DNA of 64,000 nucleotides from Streptomyces laurentii (GTDB lineage: Bacteria > Actinomycetota > Actinomycetes > Streptomycetales > Streptomycetaceae), in contig AP017424.1 of NCBI GenBank assembly GCA_002355495.1, positions 186,001-250,000 of the forward strand, read 5' to 3'. The notes below the pieces were generated by a model, which saw only the letters and a program-made list of their open reading frames with translations, had not been told where the DNA came from and ran no database searches. Below are positions 18,761-27,085 of the stretch, piece by piece. Each line of letters opens with the position of its first letter. Position 1 is the first letter of the stretch. A program made the position numbers and the translations under genes.

Positions 18761-19875
18761 CGTGCGCTCCTTCCGGCGATGCGGTCGATCCGGTCGACGG
18801 CCTGCTCGAAGCCGCGGGTGAGGTCGTCGACGACCTGCTGGACAGAGCGTTCGGAGGTCATGCGGCCGACGATCTGGCCGACCGGGGTGCCGAGCAGTGG
18901 GGCGACCTCGTACTTCTGGATCCGGGAGACGGCCTCGGCGACGAGCAGACCCTGGAGCGGCATGGGCAGCGGGCCGGGGCCGGCCGGGTCGTCCCAGGCG
19001 TCGGTCCACGCGGTGCGCAGCTGACGGGCGGGTTTGCCGGTCAGGGCGCGGGAGCGGACGGTGTCGCCGGAGCCGGCGGCGAGGAGCTTGGCGGTGAGGG
19101 CGCGGGAGTGGAGTTCGGCCTCGGTGGTGGTGAGCCAGAGCGAGCCGAGCCAGACGCCCTGGGCGCCGAGGGCGAGGCCGGCGGCGATCTGCGCGCCGCT
19201 GCCGATGCCGCCGGCGGCGAGGACGGGCAGCGGGGCGACGGCGTCGACGACCTCGGGGGTGAGGACCATGGTGGCGATCTCGCCCGTGTGGCCGCCGGCC
19301 TCGTAGCCCTGGGCGACGACGATGTCGATGCCCGCCGCCGCGTGATGGCGGGCGTGCCGGGCGCTGCCGGCCAGGGCGGCGACGAGGACGCCGTGCTCGT
19401 GGGCGCGGGCGACGACGTCGGGGGGCGGCGAGCCGAGGGCGTTGGCGAGGAGCTTGATGGGGTAGTGGAAGGCGACGTCGAGCTGGCCGCGGGCCACCTG
19501 TTCCATCCAGCCGGTGATCCGCCAGCCGGAGGCCTCGCCCTCGGGCAGGTCGGGGACGTCGTGCTTCGCGAGGGTGTCGCGGACGAACGCGCGATGCCCC
19601 TCGGGGATCATCGCCTCGACGTCGGCCTCGGTCACCCCGTCGACCTTCTTGGCGGGCATGACGACGTCGAGTCCGTAGGGCAGCCCGTCGGTGTGCGCCT
19701 GCATCCAGTCGAGGTCGCGGGCCAGGTCGTCGGGTGCGGTGTAGCGGACCGCGCCGAGGACGCCGAGTCCGCCGGCTCTGGTGATCGCCGCGGCCACCGC
19801 GGGGAACGGCGTGAAGCCGAAGAGGGCGTGCTCGATCCCGAGGGTCCGGCTCAGCTCCGTCTGCATGGGCGGCAT
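18757..19875 (-). CDS. Nitronate monooxygenase family (2-nitropropane dioxygenase-like)
   Basis: This is a 372-residue FMN-binding TIM barrel. Signature elements are the N-terminal GIEHALFGFTPF...AGGLGVLGA substrate loop, AQGYEAGGHTGE at about residues 183-194 with the His of class I enzymes, and the phosphate-binding AAGGIGSGAQIAAGLALGA at about 218-236. The family oxidises alkyl nitronates, but many actinobacterial members sit in fatty-acid or steroid operons where the real substrate is unknown; here it is coupled to an acyl-CoA ligase by an ATGA overlap. ATG 19875 is used; ATG 19866 is an alternative. The shared operator lies 36-50 nt upstream, over the likely promoter. Confidence 0.85.
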   Translation of the reverse strand: MPPMQTELSRTLGIEHALFGFTPFPAVAAAITRAGGLGVLGAVRYTAPDDLARDLDWMQAHTDGLPYGLDVVMPAKKVDGVTEADVEAMIPEGHRAFVRDTLAKHDVPDLPEGEASGWRITGWMEQVARGQLDVAFHYPIKLLANALGSPPPDVVARAHEHGVLVAALAGSARHARHHAAAGIDIVVAQGYEAGGHTGEIATMVLTPEVVDAVAPLPVLAAGGIGSGAQIAAGLALGAQGVWLGSLWLTTTEAELHSRALTAKLLAAGSGDTVRSRALTGKPARQLRTAWTDAWDDPAGPGPLPMPLQGLLVAEAVSRIQKYEVAPLLGTPVGQIVGRMTSERSVQQVVDDLTRGFEQAVDRIDRIAGRSAR

Positions 19876-19910
19876 GGTGCCGCAGCCGGGGTGCCGAGGG
19901 AAGAGATTTC

Positions 19911-19925
19911 CTGATGCTGTGTCAG
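19911..19925. promoter_or_regulatory. Second copy of the CTGA-N7-TCAG operator
   Basis: CTGA-TGCTGTG-TCAG followed by ATTGTTT matches the 2303 site (CTGA-CTCTCAG-TCAG followed by ATTCTTC) in arm sequence, 7-nt spacing and downstream flank. It lies between the divergent nitronate monooxygenase/ligase operon (start 19875) and the serine hydrolase gene (start 19965). Confidence 0.5.
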
Positions 19926-19964
19926 ATTGTTTCGACGCGGGGCGGGGTGTGGGAGAGGGTGGGC

Positions 19965-21872
19965 ATGACGGAACCGATGAGAGAGTCGAGAGCGACGGGA
20001 ACGACCGGATCCACGGGGCCTGCGGGGCAGGCGGGACACGAGAGCCGGGGGCCGAGCCGACGGGCGTTCGGCGGTGGGGTCCTGGCGCTGGGAGGTGCGC
20101 TGATGATCGGTACGGTGCCGGGGGCGGCCGCGGCCGAACCGGGGCCCGGGTCCGCGGCGGGAGCGGACGGCGGGACCGCGGACGGGGCCCCGGAGCCGGG
20201 CTTCGGCAGCGGGCGGCGGACCACGCTGCGGCGCGGCACGGCCGGGCAGGCCGGACTGCTGCCGGAACACCTGGACCGGCTCGTCACGAATGCCGAATCC
20301 TTCCTGCGCCCCTCCCCCACCCATCCCTGGTACGCCGGCGCGGTGCTGCTCGCCGGGCGGGGCGGTACCGTCGCGCTGCACCGGCCGATCGGCATGGCGG
20401 CGCGCTACTCCGCGTACGACGAGAAGACCGACACCGGTGTCGAGCTGCCGCCCGGCGAGCGGGTCCCGATGCGCGAGGACACCGTCTTCGATCTGGCGTC
20501 CGTCTCCAAGCTGTTCACCTCGATCCTGGCCGTGCGCCACATCGAGCACGGCACGCTGGAGCTGGAGGAGAAGGTCACGGCGTATCTGCCGGAGTTCGGG
20601 GGCGGCGGCAAGCAGGACGTCACGGTCCGCCAGCTGCTCACCCACACCTCGGGGTTCCGCGCCTGGATCCCGCTCTTCAAGGAGCCGACCCGCGAGGGAC
20701 GACTGCGGCTGCTGTGGAACGAGGTGCCCGCGAACCCTCCGGGCACGGTCTACCTCTACTCCGACCTCAACCTGATCACGCTCCAGCTGATCCTGGAGCG
20801 GCTCACCGGCCGCCCCCTCGACGAGCTGCTGCGCACCGAGATCACCGGCCCGCTCGGGATGAACCGCACCCGGTACAACCCGCCGCCGTCCTGGCGGCCG
20901 GGCATCGCCGCGACGGAGGACGCGCGCCTGCCGTGGTCCGGCCTTGACCGGGGCTTGGTGTGGGGCGAGGTGCACGACGAGAACGCGTACGCCATGGGCG
21001 GGGTGGCCGGGCACGCCGGGGTGTTCTCCTGCGCCTGGGACCTCGCGATCCTGGCCCGGACGCTGCTCAACGGCGGCGCCTACGGCGACACCCGGATCCT
21101 CTCCCCCGCCTCCGTGGAGCTGATGTTCAGCGACTTCAACACGGCGTTCCCGGGCGACGCGCACGGCCTCGGCTTCGAGCTGTACCAGCACTGGTACATG
21201 GGCGCGATGGCCACCCCGCGCACGGCCGGGCACACCGGATTCACCGGCACCAGTCTCGTCCTCGACCCGTCGACCGACGCGTTCCTGATCGTCCTGGGCA
21301 ACTCCGTGCACCCGGTACGGAACTGGCGCTCGGGCTCCGCGCCGCGCGTCGCCGCCGCCGACGCCCTGGCCCGTGCCGTACCGGTGCGCCCGGCCCGGGG
21401 CCGTACCGCCTGGTTCTCCGGGATGGCGAACGGCACCACCGCCACCCTCACCCTGCCGGACGTCACGGGCGCGGCGCGGATCGAGTGCGCGCTGTGGTGG
21501 GACACCGAGCCGGGCGCGGACGCCGCCGTCCTGGAGGCCTCGGCCGACGGCGGCGCGCACTGGGCGCCCGTCCCCTTCCGTACGTCCACTCGTGGCGCCG
21601 GCCGTCCCCGTGCCACGGATCATCCGGCGGGCTCGGCCGACGGCTGGTCGGGGCGCGCGTGGCACGACCTCTCCGCCGACCTGTCGGCCTGGTCGGCGGC
21701 GCCGGTACGGCTGCGCTGGCGGTACACCACCGACCGGCTGTACGCCGGGCGCGGGGTGTACGTGGACGGCCTGCGGCTCCTCGACGCCGCCGGCACCCCG
21801 CTCTTCGACGAGGCCCGGCCGGCGGACGGGGCGCGGATCGAGGCGCGGGGGTGGTCGGCCTCCGCCGACTGA
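19965..21872 (+). CDS. Secreted serine hydrolase (beta-lactamase/esterase class C fold) with C-terminal extension
   Basis: This is a 635-residue protein. Residues about 30-60 form a Tat-like signal: SRRAFGGG followed by a hydrophobic stretch and AAAAEP. The serine beta-lactamase-like domain (about 95-470) has the SxxK motif SVSK with Ser179 and Lys182, a YSD triad (YLYSDLN) in place of YxN, and HTGFTG as the KTG-like box. The final about 150 residues form a separate beta-rich domain (ALWWDTEPGAD...WHDLSADLSAW...GVYVDGLRLLD) like those on immune-inhibitor-A-type proteases, probably for binding. It is expected to be an extracellular esterase or D-peptide hydrolase. ATG 19965 follows GAGAGGGTGGGC. 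Confidence 0.8.
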   Translation: MTEPMRESRATGTTGSTGPAGQAGHESRGPSRRAFGGGVLALGGALMIGTVPGAAAAEPGPGSAAGADGGTADGAPEPGFGSGRRTTLRRGTAGQAGLLPEHLDRLVTNAESFLRPSPTHPWYAGAVLLAGRGGTVALHRPIGMAARYSAYDEKTDTGVELPPGERVPMREDTVFDLASVSKLFTSILAVRHIEHGTLELEEKVTAYLPEFGGGGKQDVTVRQLLTHTSGFRAWIPLFKEPTREGRLRLLWNEVPANPPGTVYLYSDLNLITLQLILERLTGRPLDELLRTEITGPLGMNRTRYNPPPSWRPGIAATEDARLPWSGLDRGLVWGEVHDENAYAMGGVAGHAGVFSCAWDLAILARTLLNGGAYGDTRILSPASVELMFSDFNTAFPGDAHGLGFELYQHWYMGAMATPRTAGHTGFTGTSLVLDPSTDAFLIVLGNSVHPVRNWRSGSAPRVAAADALARAVPVRPARGRTAWFSGMANGTTATLTLPDVTGAARIECALWWDTEPGADAAVLEASADGGAHWAPVPFRTSTRGAGRPRATDHPAGSADGWSGRAWHDLSADLSAWSAAPVRLRWRYTTDRLYAGRGVYVDGLRLLDAAGTPLFDEARPADGARIEARGWSASAD

Positions 21873-22288
21873 CCGGGGCGGGCCGCAACTTGCCAACGCC
21901 ATCGCCGGTCCGGGTGAGCACGAGTGCCTTGTGTCGTGGAGCTTCCGGCGGCACCGCCGGCAGATCGTGGCCGCGCTCCGCCTCGCACGCGGCTGGTGCG
22001 GTGACCCGTGTGATCACAGACACCACCATTCCCCCACGGCGCGGGAGGCCGACCATTCCCGGTGATCCCGGCCGAAGGTGTGGCCGGCCTCCGGTCGACG
22101 ACGATCGCGGCCGGCGTGGCGCACGCGCCGGCCGCGGAATCGGCTGCCGCCGACACGGCGGCGAGCCGGGCCGCCGCCCCTTTCTTGCCATGCCGCAGGG
22201 TGAGGCCCGATCCTGATCGGGATAGCGAACGATACTGCTGGACGCCCGTACGTTATATCGAACGGCGACAGAGGGAAAGGAGGGGAAC
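21873..22288. other. Intergenic region with promoter of the hydroxyproline regulator
   Basis: This is a 416-nt gap. No convincing coding sequence is visible on either strand. The last 70 nt are less GC-rich and contain two CGAACG half-sites at about 22226 and 22259, 32 bp apart, upstream of the XRE-cupin gene. The same hexamer forms half of the palindrome at 22984, so these may be autoregulatory sites. Confidence 0.4.
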
Positions 22289-22903
22289 GTGAGCGTCCCC
22301 GAGGGCTCGGTTCGACACATGCTGGCCGCCAATCTCAGACGGGCGAGGACGCGGCGGGGCTTGTCGATCTCCGAGTTGTCCCGGCGCTCGAAGATCGGCA
22401 AGGCGACGCTGTCGCAGCTGGAGTCGGGAGCGGGCAACCCCACCATCGAGACGGTGTTCAGTCTGTCGCGCGTGCTGGAGGTGCCCATCTCCGACCTGTT
22501 GGACACCCCGCCCGCCAGCGGGCTCACCGTGGTGCGCGCCAAGGAGGCGGAGGTGCTGAGCGGCGAGGGGGTGAATCTGCGCCCGCTACAGCGGATCGAG
22601 TCCGGCGACGCCGTCTTCGAGGTCTTTGACCAGCAGGTACGAGCTGGCGGGCGGCAGGAGTCGCTCGGCCATGTCGGGACCGAGCACACGATCGTGCAGG
22701 CCGGCCGGCTCGGTGTGCGGGTGGAGGGGCACGAGGTCGAACTGGGCCCCGGCGACTACGTCGGCTTCGACGCCGCGGCGCCGCACAGCTACACGGCGCT
22801 CGACGGCGAGGTGCGCTCGGTGCTGCTGCTCCAGTACCGCGCCGATCAGCTGCTGCACCTGTCGGACACGACACCCGATGGCCCCTGCGCGACAGAAGGG
22901 TGA
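22289..22903 (+). CDS. XRE-family regulator with cupin sensor
   Basis: This is a 204-residue two-domain regulator. The N-terminal helix-turn-helix of the XRE/lambda-repressor type (about residues 10-65) includes GLSISELSRRSKIGKATLSQLE and NPTIETVFSLSRVL. The C-terminal cupin (about 105-190) includes VEGHEVELGPGDYVGFDAAAPHSY-type sequence split around a barrel. Such proteins sense small molecules or amino acids and often control adjacent amino-acid catabolic genes. It stands first in the cluster, same strand, 108 nt before the dehydrogenase genes. GTG 22289 follows GGAGGGGAAC. Likely ligand by context: hydroxyproline or a pathway intermediate. Confidence 0.85.
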   Translation: MSVPEGSVRHMLAANLRRARTRRGLSISELSRRSKIGKATLSQLESGAGNPTIETVFSLSRVLEVPISDLLDTPPASGLTVVRAKEAEVLSGEGVNLRPLQRIESGDAVFEVFDQQVRAGGRQESLGHVGTEHTIVQAGRLGVRVEGHEVELGPGDYVGFDAAAPHSYTALDGEVRSVLLLQYRADQLLHLSDTTPDGPCATEG

Positions 22904-22983
22904 CCGCCCGCGCCGCGGCGGCGAGAGGAATTCGGTCCGGCTGGACCGTTGACACGCTCCGCGCCGCGCCATAACTTTCCATT

Positions 22984-22999
22984 GTTCGGTTTAACGAAC
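22984..22999. promoter_or_regulatory. Palindrome at the hydroxyproline operon promoter
   Basis: GTTCG-GTTTAA-CGAAC is a perfect 5-bp inverted repeat immediately upstream of the ribosome site of the first dehydrogenase gene (start 23012). Its half-site CGAACG also occurs twice in front of the XRE-cupin regulator. It lies where a repressor would block transcription or the ribosome site. Confidence 0.5.
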
Positions 23000-23011
23000 G
23001 AGGAGGGTTCG

Positions 23012-24211
23012 ATGTACGGAACGCGGGTGGCGGTGCTGGGCGCCGGGATCGTCGGCGCCGCCTGCGCTCGCGAGCTGGCCCTGGCCGGGATCGAGGTCGT
23101 CGTCGTCGATCGCGGGGCAGCCGCTTCGGCGACCACCTCCCACGGCGAGGGCAATGTGCTCGTTTCCGACAAGGGGCCGGGCCCCGAGCTGGAACTCGCC
23201 CGGATCTCCCGGACGTTGTGGCCGCAGGTGCTCGCCGGGATCGCCGAGCGGTCCGCGCACGCGGCGCACACCGTGGAGTGGGAGCCCAAGGGCGGCATCG
23301 TCGTGGCGACAACCGGCGCCGGAGCCCAGGGGCTGGCCCGGTTCGCCGCCGGCCAGCGCGCGGCGGGGGTGCGCGCCGAGGTGCTGGACGCCGAGGCGCT
23401 CGCCGAGGCCGAGCCTTACGTCACCCGTGAGCACACCGCGGCCCTGTACTACCCCGAGGACGCGCAGGTGCAGCCGGCCGGAGCGGCCGCCGCCCTGCTC
23501 GGCGACGCGCTCGCGGCCGGTGCGAGCTTGCGGACGGGCTGCGAGGTGCTCGGCGCCGTCACCCGCGGCGGGAGGATCACCGGGGTACGCACCTCGGCCG
23601 GCCTGCTGGAGGCCGATGGGTTCGTCAACGCCGCGGGCCCCTGGTCCGGTGAGCTGTCCACCCGCCTCGGCGCACCGGTGGATGTCCGGCCCCGCCGCGG
23701 TGACGTCCTGGTGACCACGCCGCTGCCGCCGATGGTCTTCCACAAGGTCTACGACGCGGACTACGTGGGCGCGGTCGGCAGCAGCGCCGAGGATCTGCAG
23801 ACCTCCGCGGTCGTGGAGTCCACCCGCGGCGGCAGCGTGCTCATCGGCTCGTCGCGCCGCCGGGTCGGCTTCGACGACCGGCTGCGCCCGGAGGTGCTGT
23901 CGGCCGTCGCCGCGAAGGCGCTGCGGCTGTTCCCGGCCCTGGCCAAGGTCCCGGTGATGCGTGCGTACGGCGGATTCCGGCCGTATGTCCCCGACCATCT
24001 GCCGGTCATCGGAGCCGATCCGCGGCTGGCAGGTCTCTGGCACGCGGGCGGTCACGAGGGCGCCGGGATCGGTCTGTCGGTGGGCACCGGACGGCTTCTG
24101 CGGAATCTGATCCTCGGTGAGCCGACGGTCATGGACACCACCCCGTTCCGGGTGGACCGTCCGGCCGTGCTGGGCGAGAGCGCGCAGCCTGTCAGCGAGG
24201 AGACGGCATGA
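23012..24211 (+). CDS. lhpB: D-hydroxyproline dehydrogenase, DAO-type FAD subunit
   Basis: This 399-residue FAD protein of the D-amino-acid oxidase/glycine oxidase fold has the N-terminal dinucleotide motif VAVLGAGIVGAACARELA at residues 5-22 and a C-terminal FAD-contact segment GLWHAGGHEGAGIGLSVGTG. It is expected to be the catalytic subunit that oxidises cis-4-hydroxy-D-proline to 1-pyrroline-4-hydroxy-2-carboxylate. The next two genes supply the 2Fe-2S and second FAD/NAD subunits, as in the heteromeric LhpBEF enzyme of Pseudomonas. ATG 23012 follows GAGGAGGG. It overlaps the next gene by 4 nt (ATGA). HcnC-like annotation is possible but the context argues for hydroxyproline. Confidence 0.85.
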   Translation: MYGTRVAVLGAGIVGAACARELALAGIEVVVVDRGAAASATTSHGEGNVLVSDKGPGPELELARISRTLWPQVLAGIAERSAHAAHTVEWEPKGGIVVATTGAGAQGLARFAAGQRAAGVRAEVLDAEALAEAEPYVTREHTAALYYPEDAQVQPAGAAAALLGDALAAGASLRTGCEVLGAVTRGGRITGVRTSAGLLEADGFVNAAGPWSGELSTRLGAPVDVRPRRGDVLVTTPLPPMVFHKVYDADYVGAVGSSAEDLQTSAVVESTRGGSVLIGSSRRRVGFDDRLRPEVLSAVAAKALRLFPALAKVPVMRAYGGFRPYVPDHLPVIGADPRLAGLWHAGGHEGAGIGLSVGTGRLLRNLILGEPTVMDTTPFRVDRPAVLGESAQPVSEETA

Positions 24212-24624
24212 GCCCCAGGTGTGTCCGCGCCGAGTCCGACATCGTCGGGCGGCAGGACCGGCCGCTGCGGATCACTGTCGACGGCGAGCCCGTCGACGGC
24301 ATCGCGGGCCAGACGATCGCGGGCGTGCTGCTCGCCGCCGGCCGGCTGGCCTGGCGACGGGGACGCTCCGGCGCGCCCCGCGGGGTGTTCTGCGGGATCG
24401 GGGTCTGCTTCGACTGTCTGGTGACGGTGGGCGACGAGCGCGACGTACGCGCCTGCCGCCGCCGGGCCCGCGACGGCGATGTGGTGACCACCCAGACCCG
24501 GCAGCCGGTGCCGGACCCGCTGCGGGATCCGGAGACCGTGTCGTCTCCGCGGCCGGAGACCGTCCAGGATCCGGCCCCGGAGACCCGGGAGAACGCCACG
24601 TCACCCGGAACGGAGGAGCGATGA
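24208..24624 (+). CDS. D-hydroxyproline dehydrogenase, 2Fe-2S subunit
   Basis: This is a 138-residue small ferredoxin-like subunit. A (2Fe-2S) domain of the type fused to HcnA/SoxA proteins spans about residues 20-100; the cluster cysteines are in GVFCGIGVCFDCLVTV and the later RACRR. The C-terminal 40 residues are a Pro/Glu-rich linker with no fold. It starts with ATGA overlap from the DAO-type subunit and ends with ATGA overlap into the large FAD subunit, which strongly indicates one complex. It probably relays electrons between the two flavin subunits. In Pseudomonas this is one of LhpE/LhpF; I am not sure which letter applies. Confidence 0.82.
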   Translation: MSPRCVRAESDIVGRQDRPLRITVDGEPVDGIAGQTIAGVLLAAGRLAWRRGRSGAPRGVFCGIGVCFDCLVTVGDERDVRACRRRARDGDVVTTQTRQPVPDPLRDPETVSSPRPETVQDPAPETRENATSPGTEER

Positions 24625-26102
24625 CGTGCCGTCATGTCGCGGTCGTCGGCGCGGGGCCCGCGGGCCTCGCAGCCGCGGAGGCCGCGCTGAGCGCCGGCGC
24701 CCGGGTGACGCTGATCGAATCGGCGGACCAGCCGGGCGGCCAGTACCACCGGATGCTGCCCGAGGCGTACGGCGCCACCCGCCCGGAGGCGCTGCAGCAC
24801 GGCTGGCAGGCCTTCGACCGGCGCCGCCGCCGGATGCTCGCCCACCCCCGGTGCGCCTGGTGGTCCGAGACCTCGGTATGGGCGCTGGAGCGCCCGGCCC
24901 CGGACCACCCCGGAGTGCCGCGGGTGCATGTGCTGCGCGGCCCGGCCGACGGCGGCGGGCGGCGGCGTCTGACACTCGACCCCGATGCGCTGGTGCTCGC
25001 CGTAGGCGCCCATGATCGCGTCCTGCCCTTCCCTGGCTGGGAGTTGCCCGGTGTCTTCACCGCCGGTGCGGCGCAGGCGTTGGCCAAGGGTGAGCGGGTC
25101 GTGATCGGTGATCGGGTGGTGGTCGCCGGCACCGGACCGTTCCTGCTTCCGGTGGCGGCCTCGCTCCTGGAGGCCGGTTCCCGGGTGCTGGAGGTACTGG
25201 AGGCCAACACCCCGAGCACCGTGGCCCGCGGCTGGTCGCAGCGTCCGTGGCGGCTGGCCGCGCAGGCCGGAAAGTCCCGTGAACTCGCCGAGTACACCGC
25301 TTCGTTGCTCCGTCACCGGGTGCCCTACCGGCTGGGCCGCACCATCGTCGAGGCCCGCGGCGACGGCCGGGTCGAAGAGGTCGTCACGGCACGGCTGCGC
25401 GCGGATTGGTCAGTGGTGCCGGGCACCGAGCGCACGGTCGCGGTCGACGCGGCGTGCGTCACGCACGGCTTCAGCCCGCAGCTGGAGCTGCCGGTGGCGG
25501 CCGGATGTGCCCTGCGCGGCACGCCGGGCGGCGAGTTCGTGGACGTCGACGACGACCAGGCCACCAGTTGTCCCGGCGTGTACGCGGCCGGCGAGATCAC
25601 CGGCATCGCGGGCGCACCGGCCGCGCGGGCGGAGGGCGCGCTCGCCGGCTGGCTCGCCGCCGGCGGCGACCCGGACGCGTCCGCGCTGCGTCATCTGCGC
25701 CGCGGCCGGGATCAGGGTCGCGCGTTCGCCGAGCGGCTGGCCCGGGCGCACCCGATCGGTGCGGCCTGGCCGAAATGGCTGCGGTCCGAGACCGTCGTCT
25801 GCCGCTGCGAGGAGACCGACTACGCCTCGCTGTGCCGGGCCGCCTCGGACAAGGCGAGCGCCGCCGCGCGGGTCGCCAAGCTGGAGACCCGGGCCGGGCT
25901 CGGCCCCTGCCAGGCCCGGATCTGCGGGCCCACGGTCGCCGAGCTGAACGCCAGGCTGTCCCGTGAGCCCGCCGACCGGCCGGTCGAGGGTCTGCCGGCG
26001 CCCGCACCACACCGGCGTCCGATCGCCCAGCCCATCCGGATCGGCGAACTGGCCACCGCCCCTGATCCGTCCCCCCAGGACCCCACCGCTCATCACCCCT
26101 GA
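24621..26102 (+). CDS. D-hydroxyproline dehydrogenase, FAD/NAD(P)-fold subunit
   Basis: This is a 493-residue flavoprotein of the HcnB/SoxA-like type. The N-terminal FAD motif is VAVVGAGPAGLAAAEAALSAG at about residues 6-26 (partly shown), with GGQYHR after it. A second dinucleotide motif is VVVAGTGPFLLPVAASLLEAG in the middle. The C-terminal bfd-like [2Fe-2S] domain has cysteines in VVCRCEETDY and GLGPCQARICGP. It probably accepts electrons from the DAO-type subunit and passes them to the quinone pool. ATG 24621 follows CGGAGGAGCG and overlaps the previous stop. The usual misannotation is hydrogen cyanide synthase or sarcosine oxidase alpha; neighbours favour hydroxyproline. Confidence 0.83.
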   Translation: MTCRHVAVVGAGPAGLAAAEAALSAGARVTLIESADQPGGQYHRMLPEAYGATRPEALQHGWQAFDRRRRRMLAHPRCAWWSETSVWALERPAPDHPGVPRVHVLRGPADGGGRRRLTLDPDALVLAVGAHDRVLPFPGWELPGVFTAGAAQALAKGERVVIGDRVVVAGTGPFLLPVAASLLEAGSRVLEVLEANTPSTVARGWSQRPWRLAAQAGKSRELAEYTASLLRHRVPYRLGRTIVEARGDGRVEEVVTARLRADWSVVPGTERTVAVDAACVTHGFSPQLELPVAAGCALRGTPGGEFVDVDDDQATSCPGVYAAGEITGIAGAPAARAEGALAGWLAAGGDPDASALRHLRRGRDQGRAFAERLARAHPIGAAWPKWLRSETVVCRCEETDYASLCRAASDKASAAARVAKLETRAGLGPCQARICGPTVAELNARLSREPADRPVEGLPAPAPHRRPIAQPIRIGELATAPDPSPQDPTAHHP

Positions 26103-26152
26103 GATCTCGACTGTCCGCGAAGGTCGACCCCCCTTTCCAAGGAGCAGCGTTC

Positions 26153-27085
26153 ATGAGTGACACCAAGAAGCAGGCCCTGTCTCTCGGAGGCGTGGTCGTG
26201 GCCACCGCCCTTCCCTACTCCGAGAACGCGTCCGCCCCGGGCGGTCTGGCTGTGGACTACGACCGATACGCCGAGCACTGCCGCTGGCTGGTGGAGAACG
26301 GCTGCCACGGCGTCGGCCCGAACGGCTCGCTGGGCGAGTACTCCTCCCTGACGGACGACGAGCGCCGCAAGGTCGCACAGACGGCGATCGAGGCAGTCGG
26401 CGACTCGGGCATCGTGGTCGTCGGCGTGCACGGCGCCGGCTCGCACCAGGCCAAGCACTGGGCCGAGGTCGCGGCCGAGGACGGGGCCGACGGGCTGCTG
26501 TGCCTGCCGCCGACCATGTACCGCGCCAACCGCGGTGAGGTCCTCGCCCACTTCGAGGCCGTGGCCTCCGTCGGCCTGCCGGTCATGGTCTACAACAACC
26601 CGATCGACACCAAGGTCGACCTGACCCCGGACCTGGTCGCCGAGATCGCCCGGATCGACAACGTCGTCGCGATCAAGGAGTTCTCCGGCGACGTCCGGCG
26701 CGTCCTGGAGATCAAGGAGCAGGCGCCCGGCCTCGAGGTCATCAGCGGCGCCGACGACGTGGTTCTGGAAAGCCTTCTGATGGGAGCCACCGGCTGGTTC
26801 GCCGGCTTCCCGAACGTCTTCCCCGCGGAGTCGGCGCGCCTGTACGACCTCGCCGTCGCCGGCGAACTCGAAGCGGCGCGGGCCCTGTACGAACCGCTCG
26901 TCGCTGCCTTCCGCTGGGACTCGCGCACCGAGTTCGTCCAGGCCATCAAGCTCGGCATGGAACAGGTCGGCCGGTACGGCGGCCCCTGCCGCCCGCCGCG
27001 CGGCCCGCTCACCCCGCAGATGCGCGAGCAGATCCAGGCCGACATGTCCCGCGCCATCGCCGCCCTCGAGAAGCAGTCCGCCTGA
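26153..27085 (+). CDS. lhpC: 1-Pyrroline-4-hydroxy-2-carboxylate deaminase (DapA family)
   Basis: This is a 310-residue TIM-barrel aldolase of the dihydrodipicolinate synthase/N-acetylneuraminate lyase family. Schiff-base Lys175 lies in VVAIKEFSGD and the helper Tyr in VMVYNNPIDTK. A family GxxGE motif is present as GSLGEYSS (in place of the GTTGE of true DapA). In hydroxyproline clusters this family deaminates and dehydrates 1-pyrroline-4-hydroxy-2-carboxylate to 2-oxoglutarate semialdehyde and ammonia. ATG 26153 follows CAAGGAGCAGCGTTC. It joins the epimerase by a 1-nt TGATG overlap. True DapA is unlikely because the gene is embedded in the lhp cluster. Confidence 0.85.
   Translation: MSDTKKQALSLGGVVVATALPYSENASAPGGLAVDYDRYAEHCRWLVENGCHGVGPNGSLGEYSSLTDDERRKVAQTAIEAVGDSGIVVVGVHGAGSHQAKHWAEVAAEDGADGLLCLPPTMYRANRGEVLAHFEAVASVGLPVMVYNNPIDTKVDLTPDLVAEIARIDNVVAIKEFSGDVRRVLEIKEQAPGLEVISGADDVVLESLLMGATGWFAGFPNVFPAESARLYDLAVAGELEAARALYEPLVAAFRWDSRTEFVQAIKLGMEQVGRYGGPCRPPRGPLTPQMREQIQADMSRAIAALEKQSA

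Noticed and set aside
22062..22292. 76-codon ORF before the XRE-cupin gene
   Set aside because: Ala-rich N-terminus but no ribosome site, and it covers the promoter and CGAACG sites; not convincing.
23012..26102. Hydrogen cyanide synthase hcnABC-like operon
   Set aside because: The subunits share folds with HcnABC, but the flanking epimerase, deaminase and semialdehyde dehydrogenase identify hydroxyproline dehydrogenase.
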